DNA of 64,000 nt, from assembly GCA_964533375.1 (NCBI GenBank), contig CAZHLW010000002.1, positions 124,001-188,000 on the forward strand. The letters run 5' to 3'. The notes below the pieces were generated by a model that had not been told where the DNA came from, did no database searches, and saw nothing but the letters and a program-made list of their open reading frames with translations. Position 1 is the first letter of the stretch, and every line of letters starts with the position of its first letter. This DNA comes from CALREJ01 sp964533375. GTDB lineage: Bacteria; Patescibacteriota; Gracilibacteria; Peribacterales; Peribacteraceae. Made by a program: the position numbers and the translations under genes. Of the stretch, positions 57,181-64,000 are shown in pieces.

Positions 57181-57209
57181 TTGCCCATAAAGCCCGTTTT
57201 TGCTATAAT
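57181..57209 (+). promoter_or_regulatory. Promoter of the Fn3 surface protein
   Basis: TTGCCC (57181-57186), 17-bp spacer, TGC-TATAAT with TATAAT at 57204-57209; leader of about 19 nt before ATG 57235. Confidence 0.75.
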
Positions 57210-57234
57210 AATCAGAAACATTCACACAAACTTT

Positions 57235-58506
57235 ATGACCACCCTTTCCCGTCTGTCGCTCGCATTTGTGAGCCTCTGTCTCCCGCTCTCTGTCGCAGCT
57301 GCCGCTCCCGGCAATGTGACGGGCATCACTGCTTCGCTTCAGGGCGGAAAGGTTCTTGTCACGTGGACGCCGGTCAGTGATCCGTCGATCAGCGCATACC
57401 GCGTCTTCTACAGCCACGCATCTATCCTGAGTAATGATGGTGCGTACGATGACTACGATACAGTTGATGGAAGCGTGAACAGTTACACACTGGCAAACAC
57501 CCCGACATCCTCAACAGTCTTCGTCTCTGTCCTTGCCATGAACAGTCAGGGCGAAGAGAGTCCATACTTTGCCGAAGAGGCGAGTGTGCAGCTGAACAGT
57601 AATGGTTCTGTCGGCACGCCTGTTATCCCTGCCTCCTCTACTCCTACCACGTCGATCCCGGCTGGCAGCCCTCAGCAGCTTCTGTCTGTCCGCACACTCT
57701 CTGCAACCGGTGTGGAACTGACCTTCTCCCAGGCAGTGACGATTGATCCGCAGATGGCACTTCAGGCTTTCACGATTGAAAACGGCAGCGGCCAGACACT
57801 CACAATCACCCGCCTGACGGTCGAAGGAATGACCGTCCGGCTCGATACCCTCCCGCAGCAGCGCGGCATTGCGTACGTCGTGATTATTGGTAGTGGCGTC
57901 TCGGGAACTGATCCTGCGACCGGTGCCCAGACCACGATGGATGAAAACCAGTCTCCCATGCTCTTCTCCGGTGATCCGTCCGGAACGAACGGTGGTTCGG
58001 CTGTATCCAGCACGGCGGCGGCTGTGAGTTCCGTTCCCGCAATTCCCTCGGGTGCCGATGTGGCGGGATTCAGTCTGCGCGCACAGTCGGAAGGAAAGAA
58101 CCTGTATACCATCCAGGCAAGCTGGCAGGCTCCGCAGGACAGCACGCTCGCGGGCTTCCGCATTCAGCAGACCACCGACGGCGGTGAAACATTCGGCAAC
58201 ACCCGCACGCTCGACCAGGGCACAAGCGGCGTGACCGTTCCGCACGTGCCGGCAGGCAGCTTCGGACTCCGCATTCAGGCCGTCTACATTGATGGCACCG
58301 TCTCAAACGGCGTCCAGAAAATTGTGGATCTCCCGAAGACCGACACCACTCCCGTGAGCCCCATTGGAGGCAGTGTGGTCACAAAGCCAGGCAAGCCGCA
58401 GAGCAATCTGCCGCAGTCCGGGCCGGGCCTTCTGCTTGTTCTGACGATGACCGGTGCTGCAACGGGTTACGCCGTGATGAAGCGCCGCAACGCTGTTGCA
58501 GCGTAA
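57235..58506 (+). CDS. Secreted fibronectin type III / Ig-like surface protein with LPxSG-like sorting signal
   Basis: 423 residues. Signal peptide (MTTLSRLSLAFVSLCLPLSV, AAAA). Fn3 domain about 25-120 (VTGITASLQGGKVLVTWTPV, ISAYRVFYSHAS). A second Ig-like domain about 155-260 (VELTFSQAVTIDPQMALQAF), of the kind seen in SbsA-like proteins; a Ser/Ala spacer; a third Fn3-like domain about 285-370 (NLYTIQASWQAPQDSTLAGF). The C-terminus has LPQSG at 392-396, a hydrophobic helix (LLLVLTMTGAATGYAVM) and KRRN, the layout of a sortase substrate with Ser in place of Thr. No sortase gene is in the window; it may instead stay as a membrane-anchored stalk protein. Confidence 0.85.
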   Translation: MTTLSRLSLAFVSLCLPLSVAAAAPGNVTGITASLQGGKVLVTWTPVSDPSISAYRVFYSHASILSNDGAYDDYDTVDGSVNSYTLANTPTSSTVFVSVLAMNSQGEESPYFAEEASVQLNSNGSVGTPVIPASSTPTTSIPAGSPQQLLSVRTLSATGVELTFSQAVTIDPQMALQAFTIENGSGQTLTITRLTVEGMTVRLDTLPQQRGIAYVVIIGSGVSGTDPATGAQTTMDENQSPMLFSGDPSGTNGGSAVSSTAAAVSSVPAIPSGADVAGFSLRAQSEGKNLYTIQASWQAPQDSTLAGFRIQQTTDGGETFGNTRTLDQGTSGVTVPHVPAGSFGLRIQAVYIDGTVSNGVQKIVDLPKTDTTPVSPIGGSVVTKPGKPQSNLPQSGPGLLLVLTMTGAATGYAVMKRRNAVAA

Positions 58507-58556
58507 ATTCGAAGTACGAAATTCGAATTCCGAATGGAAGTGCGAATGTTTGAATT
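58505..58556 (+). repeat. GAATTCG array (left arm)
   Basis: 7-bp units TTCGAAG, TACGAAA, TTCGAAT, TCCGAAT and then GCGAATG. Positions 58517-58540 are the exact inverted complement of 59095-59118. Confidence 0.88.
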
Positions 58557-58693
58557 ATTGAATGTGGAAACGGCTGTTCTTTTGGAGAATAGAACAGGAT
58601 TTTTGGCTAAAGAATGAGAGAAAGGGCAAGTGACAGTTATTCCGGATATCTTTCCCTCTTACTGATGAATAATAAGCCTATCAAAGTAATCCT

Positions 58694-59056
58694 ATGTCAG
58701 ATGATGAGAAATTTCCTAAGCATGATTTAGAGCAAAGAACTCAGAAATTTTCTCGAGATGTTCGTATTTTTGTAAAAGCAATTCCAAAGACGTTTGAAAA
58801 TTCGGAAGATTTGAAACAACTTTTACGATCATCAGGATCCGTTGCAGCTAACTACATTGAGGCCAACGAGGCGTGTAGCAGAAAGGATTTTTTCTATAGA
58901 CTTAAAATTTGTCGTAAAGAATCAAAAGAAAGTGTGTTCTGGATCAGATCACTAATCATCGATCAATTATCATTCCAAAAAGAACAAAAACGTCTTGAGC
59001 AAGAAGCATACGAGCTTGAATTGATATTCAGCGCAATCGTCAGAAGACACACGTAA
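58694..59056 (+). CDS. Four-helix-bundle protein (S23 / intervening-sequence protein family), second copy
   Basis: 120 residues, all helical: LEQRTQKFSRDVRIFVKAIP, the signature RSSGSVAANYIEANEACSRK (matching the NIxEG region of the family), FFYRLKICRKESKESVFWIR and a C-terminal EAYELELIFSAIV helix. It is only distantly similar to the 1003 gene but belongs to the same family. It is AT-rich compared with its neighbours and has an isolated position inside inverted GAATTCG arrays. As with the first copy, the role is unknown; a part in moving or maintaining the flanking arrays is a hypothesis. Confidence 0.85.
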   Translation: MSDDEKFPKHDLEQRTQKFSRDVRIFVKAIPKTFENSEDLKQLLRSSGSVAANYIEANEACSRKDFFYRLKICRKESKESVFWIRSLIIDQLSFQKEQKRLEQEAYELELIFSAIVRRHT

Positions 59057-59070
59057 TGATGAATCCATTT

Positions 59071-59125
59071 AAAATTCGTCATTCGTGCTTTACCCTTCCA
59101 TTCGGAATTCGAATTTCGGATTTTC
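59071..59125 (+). repeat. GAATTCG array (right arm)
   Basis: AATTCGTCATTCGTGC, then CTTCCATTCGGAATTCG and AATTTCGGATTT. The 24-bp core 59095-59118 is perfectly complementary to the left arm. It ends 5 bp before the next ATG. Confidence 0.88.
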
Positions 59126-59129
59126 CTCT

Positions 59130-59975
59130 ATGTCTCATAAAGCATCCATCATCGCATTAACCATCCTAAGTGCCATCTTTTTGTTGCTGCTCCACGAAGT
59201 CTGGTTTTCGCCAAACAGCAAAGTAACCACTGTCCACTTTTTCGACATCGGACAGGGAGATAGCGCTCTTGTGACAGGACCGTCTGGTCAACAGATTCTG
59301 ATTGATGGCGGCCCGGATTTCCGCACTCTCGAACAACTTGGAAAGGCAATGCCCTTCTTTGACCGGAGCATCGACTTCCTCGTCCTCAGTCATCCGCACG
59401 TCGACCATATTGCCGCGTTCCCGGAAGTTTTGCGGCGCTACAAGGTCGGCCAGGTCATCATCAGCGGAGCCGCATACGAGAACGGTCCGTACGAAGAATT
59501 TCTCACGCTCGTCACGGAGAAAAAAATTCCGGTGCTCCTCCCGGAACCCGGCAAGCAGATTGATCTGGGCGACGATTTGCTGATGGATCTTCTCTGGCCG
59601 CCGCCCGTGTACCTGGGTGAAGAGGTCGATGAAATTCACGACAGCAACGTCGTCTTTAAATTACGATACGGTAATGACTCTGTGCTGTTTGTGGGAGATG
59701 CAGAGGAGTCGATTGAGCGCCAGCTTCTTTCCAAAGGTAATGATGTCTCGGCGACGGTTTTGAAAGTGGGCCATCACGGCAGCAGAACATCGAGTGGGAC
59801 AGGATTCCTTCTGGCAGTTGATCCGGAACTGGCGGTGATTTCCGTTGCGTCAAAAAATAGTTACGGCCTCCCGCATCCGTCGATTGTGGCGCGACTGAAG
59901 GCGATGGATATTCCTATCAAGACGACAATGTCCGGGACGGTTCTGTGGACGATGGATGGCAAAGAAGACTTATAA
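59130..59975 (+). CDS. ComEC/Rec2-type metallo-beta-lactamase domain protein
   Basis: 281 residues. One N-terminal membrane helix (IIALTILSAIFLLLLHEVWF), then an MBL domain: VHFFDIGQGDSALVTGPSGQ, ILIDGGPD, the metal motif VLSHPHVDHIAAFPEVLRRY, SNVVFKLRYGNDSVLFVGDA, LKVGHHGSRTSSGTGFLLAV and SYGLPHPSIVARL. This is the DNA-uptake-linked hydrolase domain of ComEC without the channel domain. Such stand-alone proteins are common in Patescibacteria and may degrade the incoming strand; the channel would be encoded elsewhere. ATG 59130 follows the right arm of the GAATTCG array. Confidence 0.9.
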   Translation: MSHKASIIALTILSAIFLLLLHEVWFSPNSKVTTVHFFDIGQGDSALVTGPSGQQILIDGGPDFRTLEQLGKAMPFFDRSIDFLVLSHPHVDHIAAFPEVLRRYKVGQVIISGAAYENGPYEEFLTLVTEKKIPVLLPEPGKQIDLGDDLLMDLLWPPPVYLGEEVDEIHDSNVVFKLRYGNDSVLFVGDAEESIERQLLSKGNDVSATVLKVGHHGSRTSSGTGFLLAVDPELAVISVASKNSYGLPHPSIVARLKAMDIPIKTTMSGTVLWTMDGKEDL

Positions 59976-59990
59976 ATGCCAATTTCGCCG

Positions 59991-60029
59991 ATCCTTACCC
60001 TTATCCTCGCGCGTAACCTAACGTATAAT
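59991..60029 (+). repeat. CCTTATCC array running into a TATAAT box
   Basis: ATCCTTACCCTTATCC and GTAACCTAACG (59991-60023), then TATAAT at 60024-60029. The repeat occupies the place of the -35 element for the next gene. Confidence 0.6.
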
Positions 60030-60077
60030 GGTTCTATCCTTTATTGCACCCCACGGAGGGATGCGCTAGGTGATTCT

Positions 60078-61379
60078 ATGAAGACCCTCGTCCTCCTCGC
60101 CGGCCAATCCACGCGCTTCTGGCCCCTTACCGAAAAGCCGCTCTTCCCGATTGCCGGAAAGACGCTGCTCCAGCATATTGTTGATAGGCTGGAGGAAGCA
60201 GGATGCGAGGACATTGTCTTCATTGGCAGTAAAAATAATCTGGATGAAGCGCGGAAGATTTTCCCGAAAGCGGTGATGGTTGAGCAGGAAAAACTGGAAC
60301 AGGGCATGCGCGGCGCACTCCTGAGTTCGCTGCCTGCAGTGGGCGATGAAGCGGTGCTGGTTGTGGGCGCGAATGATGTACTCAATCCCGAGGCGTATCA
60401 GATGACTATTGAGAAAGGGCAAGCTGCCGACGGTGCCATCCTTGCACAGAAAGTCGAACGCTATTTCCCGGGCGGGTATTTATCTGTTGATGGGGATCGT
60501 GTAACGGGCATTGTGGAGAAGCCGGGAGAAGGAAATGAACCGAGCGACCTTGTGACGATTGTCTGCCATTACCATGCAAACGGCGCGACACTGCTCAAGG
60601 CACTGCAGGAGATTGATGATGCGAGCGATGACGGCTACGGCTACGAGAAGGCGCTCGCAACGCTTTTCAAATCTCATACGTACAAGGCAGTTCCCTACGA
60701 CAGTACCTGGCAGGCCGTGAAGTATCCGTGGCACCTGCTGCACCTCCTCCCCATTCTCCTTGAGGCACTCGACGGACAGAACATTCATCCCGCCGCGCGC
60801 ATTCATGAGTCTGTGGTGATTGATGGTCCGGTAAAAATTTGTGAGGGCGTACGCATCATGCCCAATGCCTGCATTGTGGGCCCGGCGTTCATCGGCAGAA
60901 ATTCGATCATCGGCAACAACGCACTCGTGCGTGGAAGTTCGGTGGGAGAAAATTGCGTGGTCGGCTACAACACGGAAGTAAAAAACAGTCTGCTGTGCGA
61001 TCATGTGTGGACACACAGCACCTACATCGGCGACAGTATTATTGGAGAGAATGTAAGCTTTGGCGCGGGAACCGTGACCGGGAATTTACGGCTGGATGAA
61101 GCGGAAATCCACTCCACTCACAAAGACGATAAATTGCCGACGGGACTCACGAAAATGGGAACCATCATCGGACGCAATACGCGCATCGGCATTCATGTGG
61201 CCATCAATCCCGGCGTGAAAATCGGCAGTGGAAGTTTTGTAAGCAGCGGCACTCTTGTTGACCGGGATGTTCCTGATAGAAGTTTTGTGAAGATGAAAAA
61301 TGGCGAGTTGGATATCCGTGAAAATACGGCAGAAGCACCAACCCCTGCGGGACGCGAACAGTACAAAAGTCATCTGTGA
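60078..61379 (+). CDS. GlmU-like sugar-1-phosphate nucleotidylyltransferase with left-handed beta-helix
   Basis: 433 residues. Nucleotidyltransferase domain about 1-230: KTLVLLAGQSTRFWPLTEKP (activation loop with Arg and Lys), IAGKTLLQHIVDRL, VVGANDVLNPEAY and GIVEKPGEG. From about 245 hexapeptide repeats (IHPAARIHESVVIDGPVKIC, IIGNNALVRGSSVGENCVVG, MGTIIGRNTRIGIHVAINPG) form an acetyltransferase-like helix. It resembles GlmU and archaeal sugar nucleotidyltransferases that make UDP-GlcNAc or dTDP-sugars; the exact sugar is uncertain. UDP-GlcNAc would feed murA. ATG 60078 is chosen because the conserved sequence starts there. Confidence 0.87.
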   Translation: MKTLVLLAGQSTRFWPLTEKPLFPIAGKTLLQHIVDRLEEAGCEDIVFIGSKNNLDEARKIFPKAVMVEQEKLEQGMRGALLSSLPAVGDEAVLVVGANDVLNPEAYQMTIEKGQAADGAILAQKVERYFPGGYLSVDGDRVTGIVEKPGEGNEPSDLVTIVCHYHANGATLLKALQEIDDASDDGYGYEKALATLFKSHTYKAVPYDSTWQAVKYPWHLLHLLPILLEALDGQNIHPAARIHESVVIDGPVKICEGVRIMPNACIVGPAFIGRNSIIGNNALVRGSSVGENCVVGYNTEVKNSLLCDHVWTHSTYIGDSIIGENVSFGAGTVTGNLRLDEAEIHSTHKDDKLPTGLTKMGTIIGRNTRIGIHVAINPGVKIGSGSFVSSGTLVDRDVPDRSFVKMKNGELDIRENTAEAPTPAGREQYKSHL

Positions 61380-61410
61380 TTTCATTCTTTTTTTCTTCTT
61401 TCCACACTGC

Positions 61411-61850
61411 TGTGGAAAAGGTGATGATGTGTGAAGAATGTGGATAGGTGGAATTGTGTGATTTGAAAATTTTGCAGGCGATCCGATCAGCAGGATGCGA
61501 AAAAGTGCTATTCGGTGCGCACAAAACTTATCCACAGGCAATGTGGATAACTCGGGGAAGCTGGTTTGCACATCCTGCCCGGAGTTGTACACACATCTTT
61601 TTGATTATGGCTTGTAGAAGCCATTTTTAGAGTTTTGGCTTCAGAGCGCGTCGCGCGCCGTTTTTTCCACGGGTTTTCCACACCCTTCCCACACCTTTGT
61701 TTTATTCAAAACATCCAAATCGCCAATCCTCACCCCTTAACCTTAACCTTGACCTTACATTTCCACAGACAGCACCCTCAATGAAGATAAATTGATAGTG
61801 GCATGATGATGATGAATTCAATATAGTTACTTTCTTATTAATTTATTCAT
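61411..61850. other. Probable replication origin (oriC) upstream of dnaN
   Basis: 470 bp without a gene. DnaA-box matches: perfect TTATCCACA at 61528-61536 and its inverse TGTGGATAA at 61542-61550; one-mismatch boxes at 61411-61419 (TGTGGAAAA), 61439-61447 (TGTGGATAG) and 61674-61682 (TTTTCCACA); weaker ones at 61663 and 61685. An AT-rich tract at about 61785-61850 could be the unwinding region. dnaN follows at once. dnaA is not next to it. A CCTTAAC array (61733-61758) lies inside. Confidence 0.75.
61733..61758 (+). repeat. CCTTAA hexamer array inside the origin region
   Basis: CCCCTTAACCTTAACC and TTGACCTTAC, period 6, between the DnaA boxes and the AT-rich tract. Confidence 0.75.
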
Positions 61851-63011
61851 ATGAAATTTTCCTGCAATACCCAAGACTTCTTACAGGGAATACAACTTGT
61901 TAGTCGGGCGATCAGCGGACAACAGGCATTACCTATTCTTGGGAATATTCTTTTCAAAGTCGAAGGACAAACATGCACCGTGAGTGCGACAGATTTGGAA
62001 GTGAGTATTATTACAAGTTTTGCGGCAAGCGTGGAAAGTGAAGGATCGATCACTATTCCGGCAAAAGCGATTTTAAACTTTGCGCAATACAACTCCGATC
62101 CGGACATTACTTTGGAAACGGTGGATGGCACACAATTGAAAGTGACATCAAAACAAAGCAAGACATCCCTCTCCGGAGAATCATCGAAAGATTATCCGTC
62201 GATTCCCATGGTGGAGCAGAAGACATCGTTTAAGTTGGATGCTGCGCCATTACTGGAAGCATTGAACCTGGTAACCTTTGCATCAGCTCGCACAAGTTTG
62301 CGCCCAGTTCTCTCTGGTGTGTATTTGCGCACGGAAGGGGGAAAGCTGGTTTTGGTTGCGACCGATAGTTACCGTTTGTCCGAAGTGATGATTCCCACAG
62401 ATGTAGCGGAAGAATTTTCCTGCATTATTCCGGTAAAGGTGCTGGATGAATTGAAGGTGATGCTGGCTAGCAAGAAACCCGCAAAAGCAACGCCGACTGA
62501 AGAAGGGGAGAAGCAGGGTGAGCGCAAGGAGGCGATTCCTGTCACTATTACTTTAAGCACGCAGCAGATTGAAATGCAGATGGGAAACAGCCGCCTGGTG
62601 TCCAGGCTGATTGAAGGAAAATTCCCGGACTACCGCCAAATTGTGCCGAAGGAAAATACAACCAAAGCCTTCATCAGCACGCGCGATCTCACAACAGCGG
62701 TGAAGCGTATGCACTATTTTGCAAAGGAAGTGAATAACAATCTCACATTCTCCTTGAGCGACGGTCAGGCAAATATCCACACGCCGCAGACACAACTTGG
62801 AAAAGATGAGACAACTATCCCGGCGGAAATTACCGGAACGGATGGAAAGATTGCTTTAAGTAGCAGCTACCTTCTCGATTTCCTGTCGCATGTTGATGTG
62901 GATACATTGGAGATGAATATTACCGACAGCATGCATCCGGCCGTCTTCCATATTCCGGCGAATGACAAGTTTTTGCACCTGATCATGCCGCTCCGCATGC
63001 AGGAAAGCTGA
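61851..63011 (+). CDS. dnaN: DNA polymerase III beta subunit (sliding clamp)
   Basis: 386 residues. Three-domain clamp: FSCNTQDFLQGIQLVSRAIS, LPILGNILFKVEGQTCTVSA with TDLEVSI, RPVLSGVYLRTEGGKLVLVA with TDSYRLSE, SRLIEGKFPDYRQIVPKE, and the C-terminal LHLIMPLRM. A charged insert (KKPAKATPTEEGEKQGERKE, about 205-225) enlarges a loop in the middle domain. It is loaded by the complex that includes HolB (10097). Its place right after a DnaA-box cluster matches the usual origin neighbourhood. Confidence 0.97.
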   Translation: MKFSCNTQDFLQGIQLVSRAISGQQALPILGNILFKVEGQTCTVSATDLEVSIITSFAASVESEGSITIPAKAILNFAQYNSDPDITLETVDGTQLKVTSKQSKTSLSGESSKDYPSIPMVEQKTSFKLDAAPLLEALNLVTFASARTSLRPVLSGVYLRTEGGKLVLVATDSYRLSEVMIPTDVAEEFSCIIPVKVLDELKVMLASKKPAKATPTEEGEKQGERKEAIPVTITLSTQQIEMQMGNSRLVSRLIEGKFPDYRQIVPKENTTKAFISTRDLTTAVKRMHYFAKEVNNNLTFSLSDGQANIHTPQTQLGKDETTIPAEITGTDGKIALSSSYLLDFLSHVDVDTLEMNITDSMHPAVFHIPANDKFLHLIMPLRMQES

Positions 63012-63145
63012 TCTTTTCATCTTGTCTTTTTTCAGGAAAAGAATAGAATTGAGACAGATTTCAACACACGGAGCAATTTACCGTGTAGCATTGAAGAATC
63101 GCCTGGAGGCGGTCCTTTTCGTATCACATCACCGGAGTACTTATT

Positions 63146-64000
63146 ATGAAACCTTCCCTCCTCATTGGCAGGGACACTCACCGGGAGCTTTCTGACCTTC
63201 TGTATGCAGAGGGATCTTTGGTTATCTCGGGCGCAGGAAATGAAACAGCGAAAGCGATGCTCATCAGTCACCTCCTGCATTTCAAGATGCAGCCGACACT
63301 GGTTGTTGCGGATGATGAGGCGCAGGTGGATGTGCTGCGGCACTGGCTGGCATTTTTTGATCAGGAGCCTGTGACCTTTGTGGATATTCACGATGGCGAG
63401 GGAGATACCATTCTCACAACCGATACCCTTCAGAGATTTTTACTCTTCATGCGTGGTGAGCAGAATGTGTTTCTGACATCGAAGAAAGTTTTTGAATCTA
63501 CATTCCCGCTCTATAGCGATCTCCAGAAGCGCAGCATGAAGTTGAAAAAAGGGGATGAGCTGCCTTTCACAGGATTTGTGGAGGATCTCCTGTCCCGCGG
63601 ATATGAACATGCGCTCGATAGTATTTTAGCGCCGGGTCAGTACCACAAAACCGGTGACACACTCGATATCTTCCCGATCCAGTCTGCGTATCCTTACCGC
63701 ATTCAGTTTGAGTTTGATGCGATTGAGAAAATTACGTGTGTGGAGGGTGACATCCACAGAGAAGAAAAAGAAGTGACACTTGTGCCGGTCACCTTTGAGA
63801 AGACGGCGACGATTGGGGAGCAATTTCCGAAAGACGGATTACTCGTTATAGACGACCTGGATGAACTGCCAATTCCCACAGAAGGGTCATCTGTCCGCTT
63901 CACGTCGTTCCCGGAATCACAGGAACATCATGTGCACCTTCGCTATCTCTCTGTCCTCAAGTTCTACACCCTCACCGATTTCCTGAATGACCTGAAAGAT
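63146..64000 (+). CDS. mfd: Transcription-repair coupling factor Mfd, N-terminal part, cut by the window
   Basis: 285 residues up to the right edge, frame still open. The N-terminus corresponds to the UvrB-homology module of Mfd: LLFMRGEQNVFLTSKKVFES, the block GYEHALDSILAPGQYHKTGD, LDIFPIQSAYPYRIQFEFDA and IEKITCVEGDIH. In Mfd the matching region reads GxF-RGxIIDIFP and binds UvrA. Later RNA-polymerase-interacting and helicase domains lie beyond the window. UvrB is a weaker alternative because a Walker A is expected earlier there. The leader has small hairpins (ACACGG...CCGTGT, CGCC-TGGA-GGCG) between dnaN and the ATG. Confidence 0.8.
   Translation, partial: MKPSLLIGRDTHRELSDLLYAEGSLVISGAGNETAKAMLISHLLHFKMQPTLVVADDEAQVDVLRHWLAFFDQEPVTFVDIHDGEGDTILTTDTLQRFLLFMRGEQNVFLTSKKVFESTFPLYSDLQKRSMKLKKGDELPFTGFVEDLLSRGYEHALDSILAPGQYHKTGDTLDIFPIQSAYPYRIQFEFDAIEKITCVEGDIHREEKEVTLVPVTFEKTATIGEQFPKDGLLVIDDLDELPIPTEGSSVRFTSFPESQEHHVHLRYLSVLKFYTLTDFLNDLKD

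Noticed and set aside
1..64000. Insertion sequence or prophage
   Set aside because: No transposase, integrase, capsid or terminase motifs were found; the only mobile-looking units are the array-flanked genes.

Overview
The window looks like a chromosome segment of a Candidate Phyla Radiation (Patescibacteria) bacterium, most likely of the Peregrinibacteria/Peribacteria type. This is inferred from gene content: short ordinary housekeeping genes, S-layer-homology surface proteins with poly-serine linkers, a type IV pilus locus with many minor prepilins, the standard code with TGA as stop, few Shine-Dalgarno sites and no amino-acid pathways. No 16S rRNA gene is present to prove it. Both edges cut genes: a ComM/YifB-type ATPase on the left and Mfd on the right.

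Layout. 0-8 kb: ComM-like ATPase, a four-helix-bundle protein gene between telomere-like arrays, pyrF, an SLH protein and small enzymes. 8-18 kb: tRNA-Arg(CCU) beside a broken second copy, murA, holB, a second SLH protein, secA, NUDIX and tsaB. 18-27.6 kb: a glycosyltransferase, nusA, an exonuclease/DinG-like fusion, a sugar-1-phosphate transferase, tRNA-Thr(UGU), RNase P RNA, and three small unknown genes, two of which share a promoter/leader. 27.6-42 kb: histidine kinase, two major-type prepilins, four minor prepilin-like proteins, PilC with a large N-terminal extension, PilB, a response regulator, recR, an isolated formaldehyde-activating-enzyme homologue, smpB, a free-standing small RNA gene and prepilin peptidase. 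42-57 kb: a cytidylyltransferase between inverted arrays, a phosphatase-like membrane protein, RNase J, pyrC, pyrB and a surface-glycan cluster (RfbH-type dehydrase, glycosyltransferases, flippase). 57-64 kb: an Fn3 surface protein with an LPxSG-like C-terminal signal, a second four-helix-bundle gene between 24-bp inverted repeats, a ComEC-like hydrolase, a GlmU-like enzyme, a probable origin with DnaA boxes, dnaN and mfd.

Functional reading. PilB, PilC, PilD, the prepilins and the ComEC-like and ComM-like proteins would together give a type IV pilus/DNA-uptake apparatus. The glycan genes, flippase and sugar transferase build surface polysaccharide around the SLH and sorted proteins. PyrB, PyrC and PyrF give part of UMP synthesis.

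The most unusual signal is not a classical gene family. At least fifteen sites carry degenerate 6-7-bp word arrays, often as a purine-rich array followed by its inverted partner. Each site has its own word (GGGTTA, GGTTATG, AAGGTTA, GGCAATA, AAGAGAC, GATCTCC, GAATTCG). Two pairs enclose a four-helix-bundle gene and one encloses a cytidylyltransferase; others supply stop codons or lie in frame inside secA, tsaB and a glycosyltransferase. A second recurring feature is a -10 box only 6-10 nt before the start codon, implying many leaderless mRNAs.
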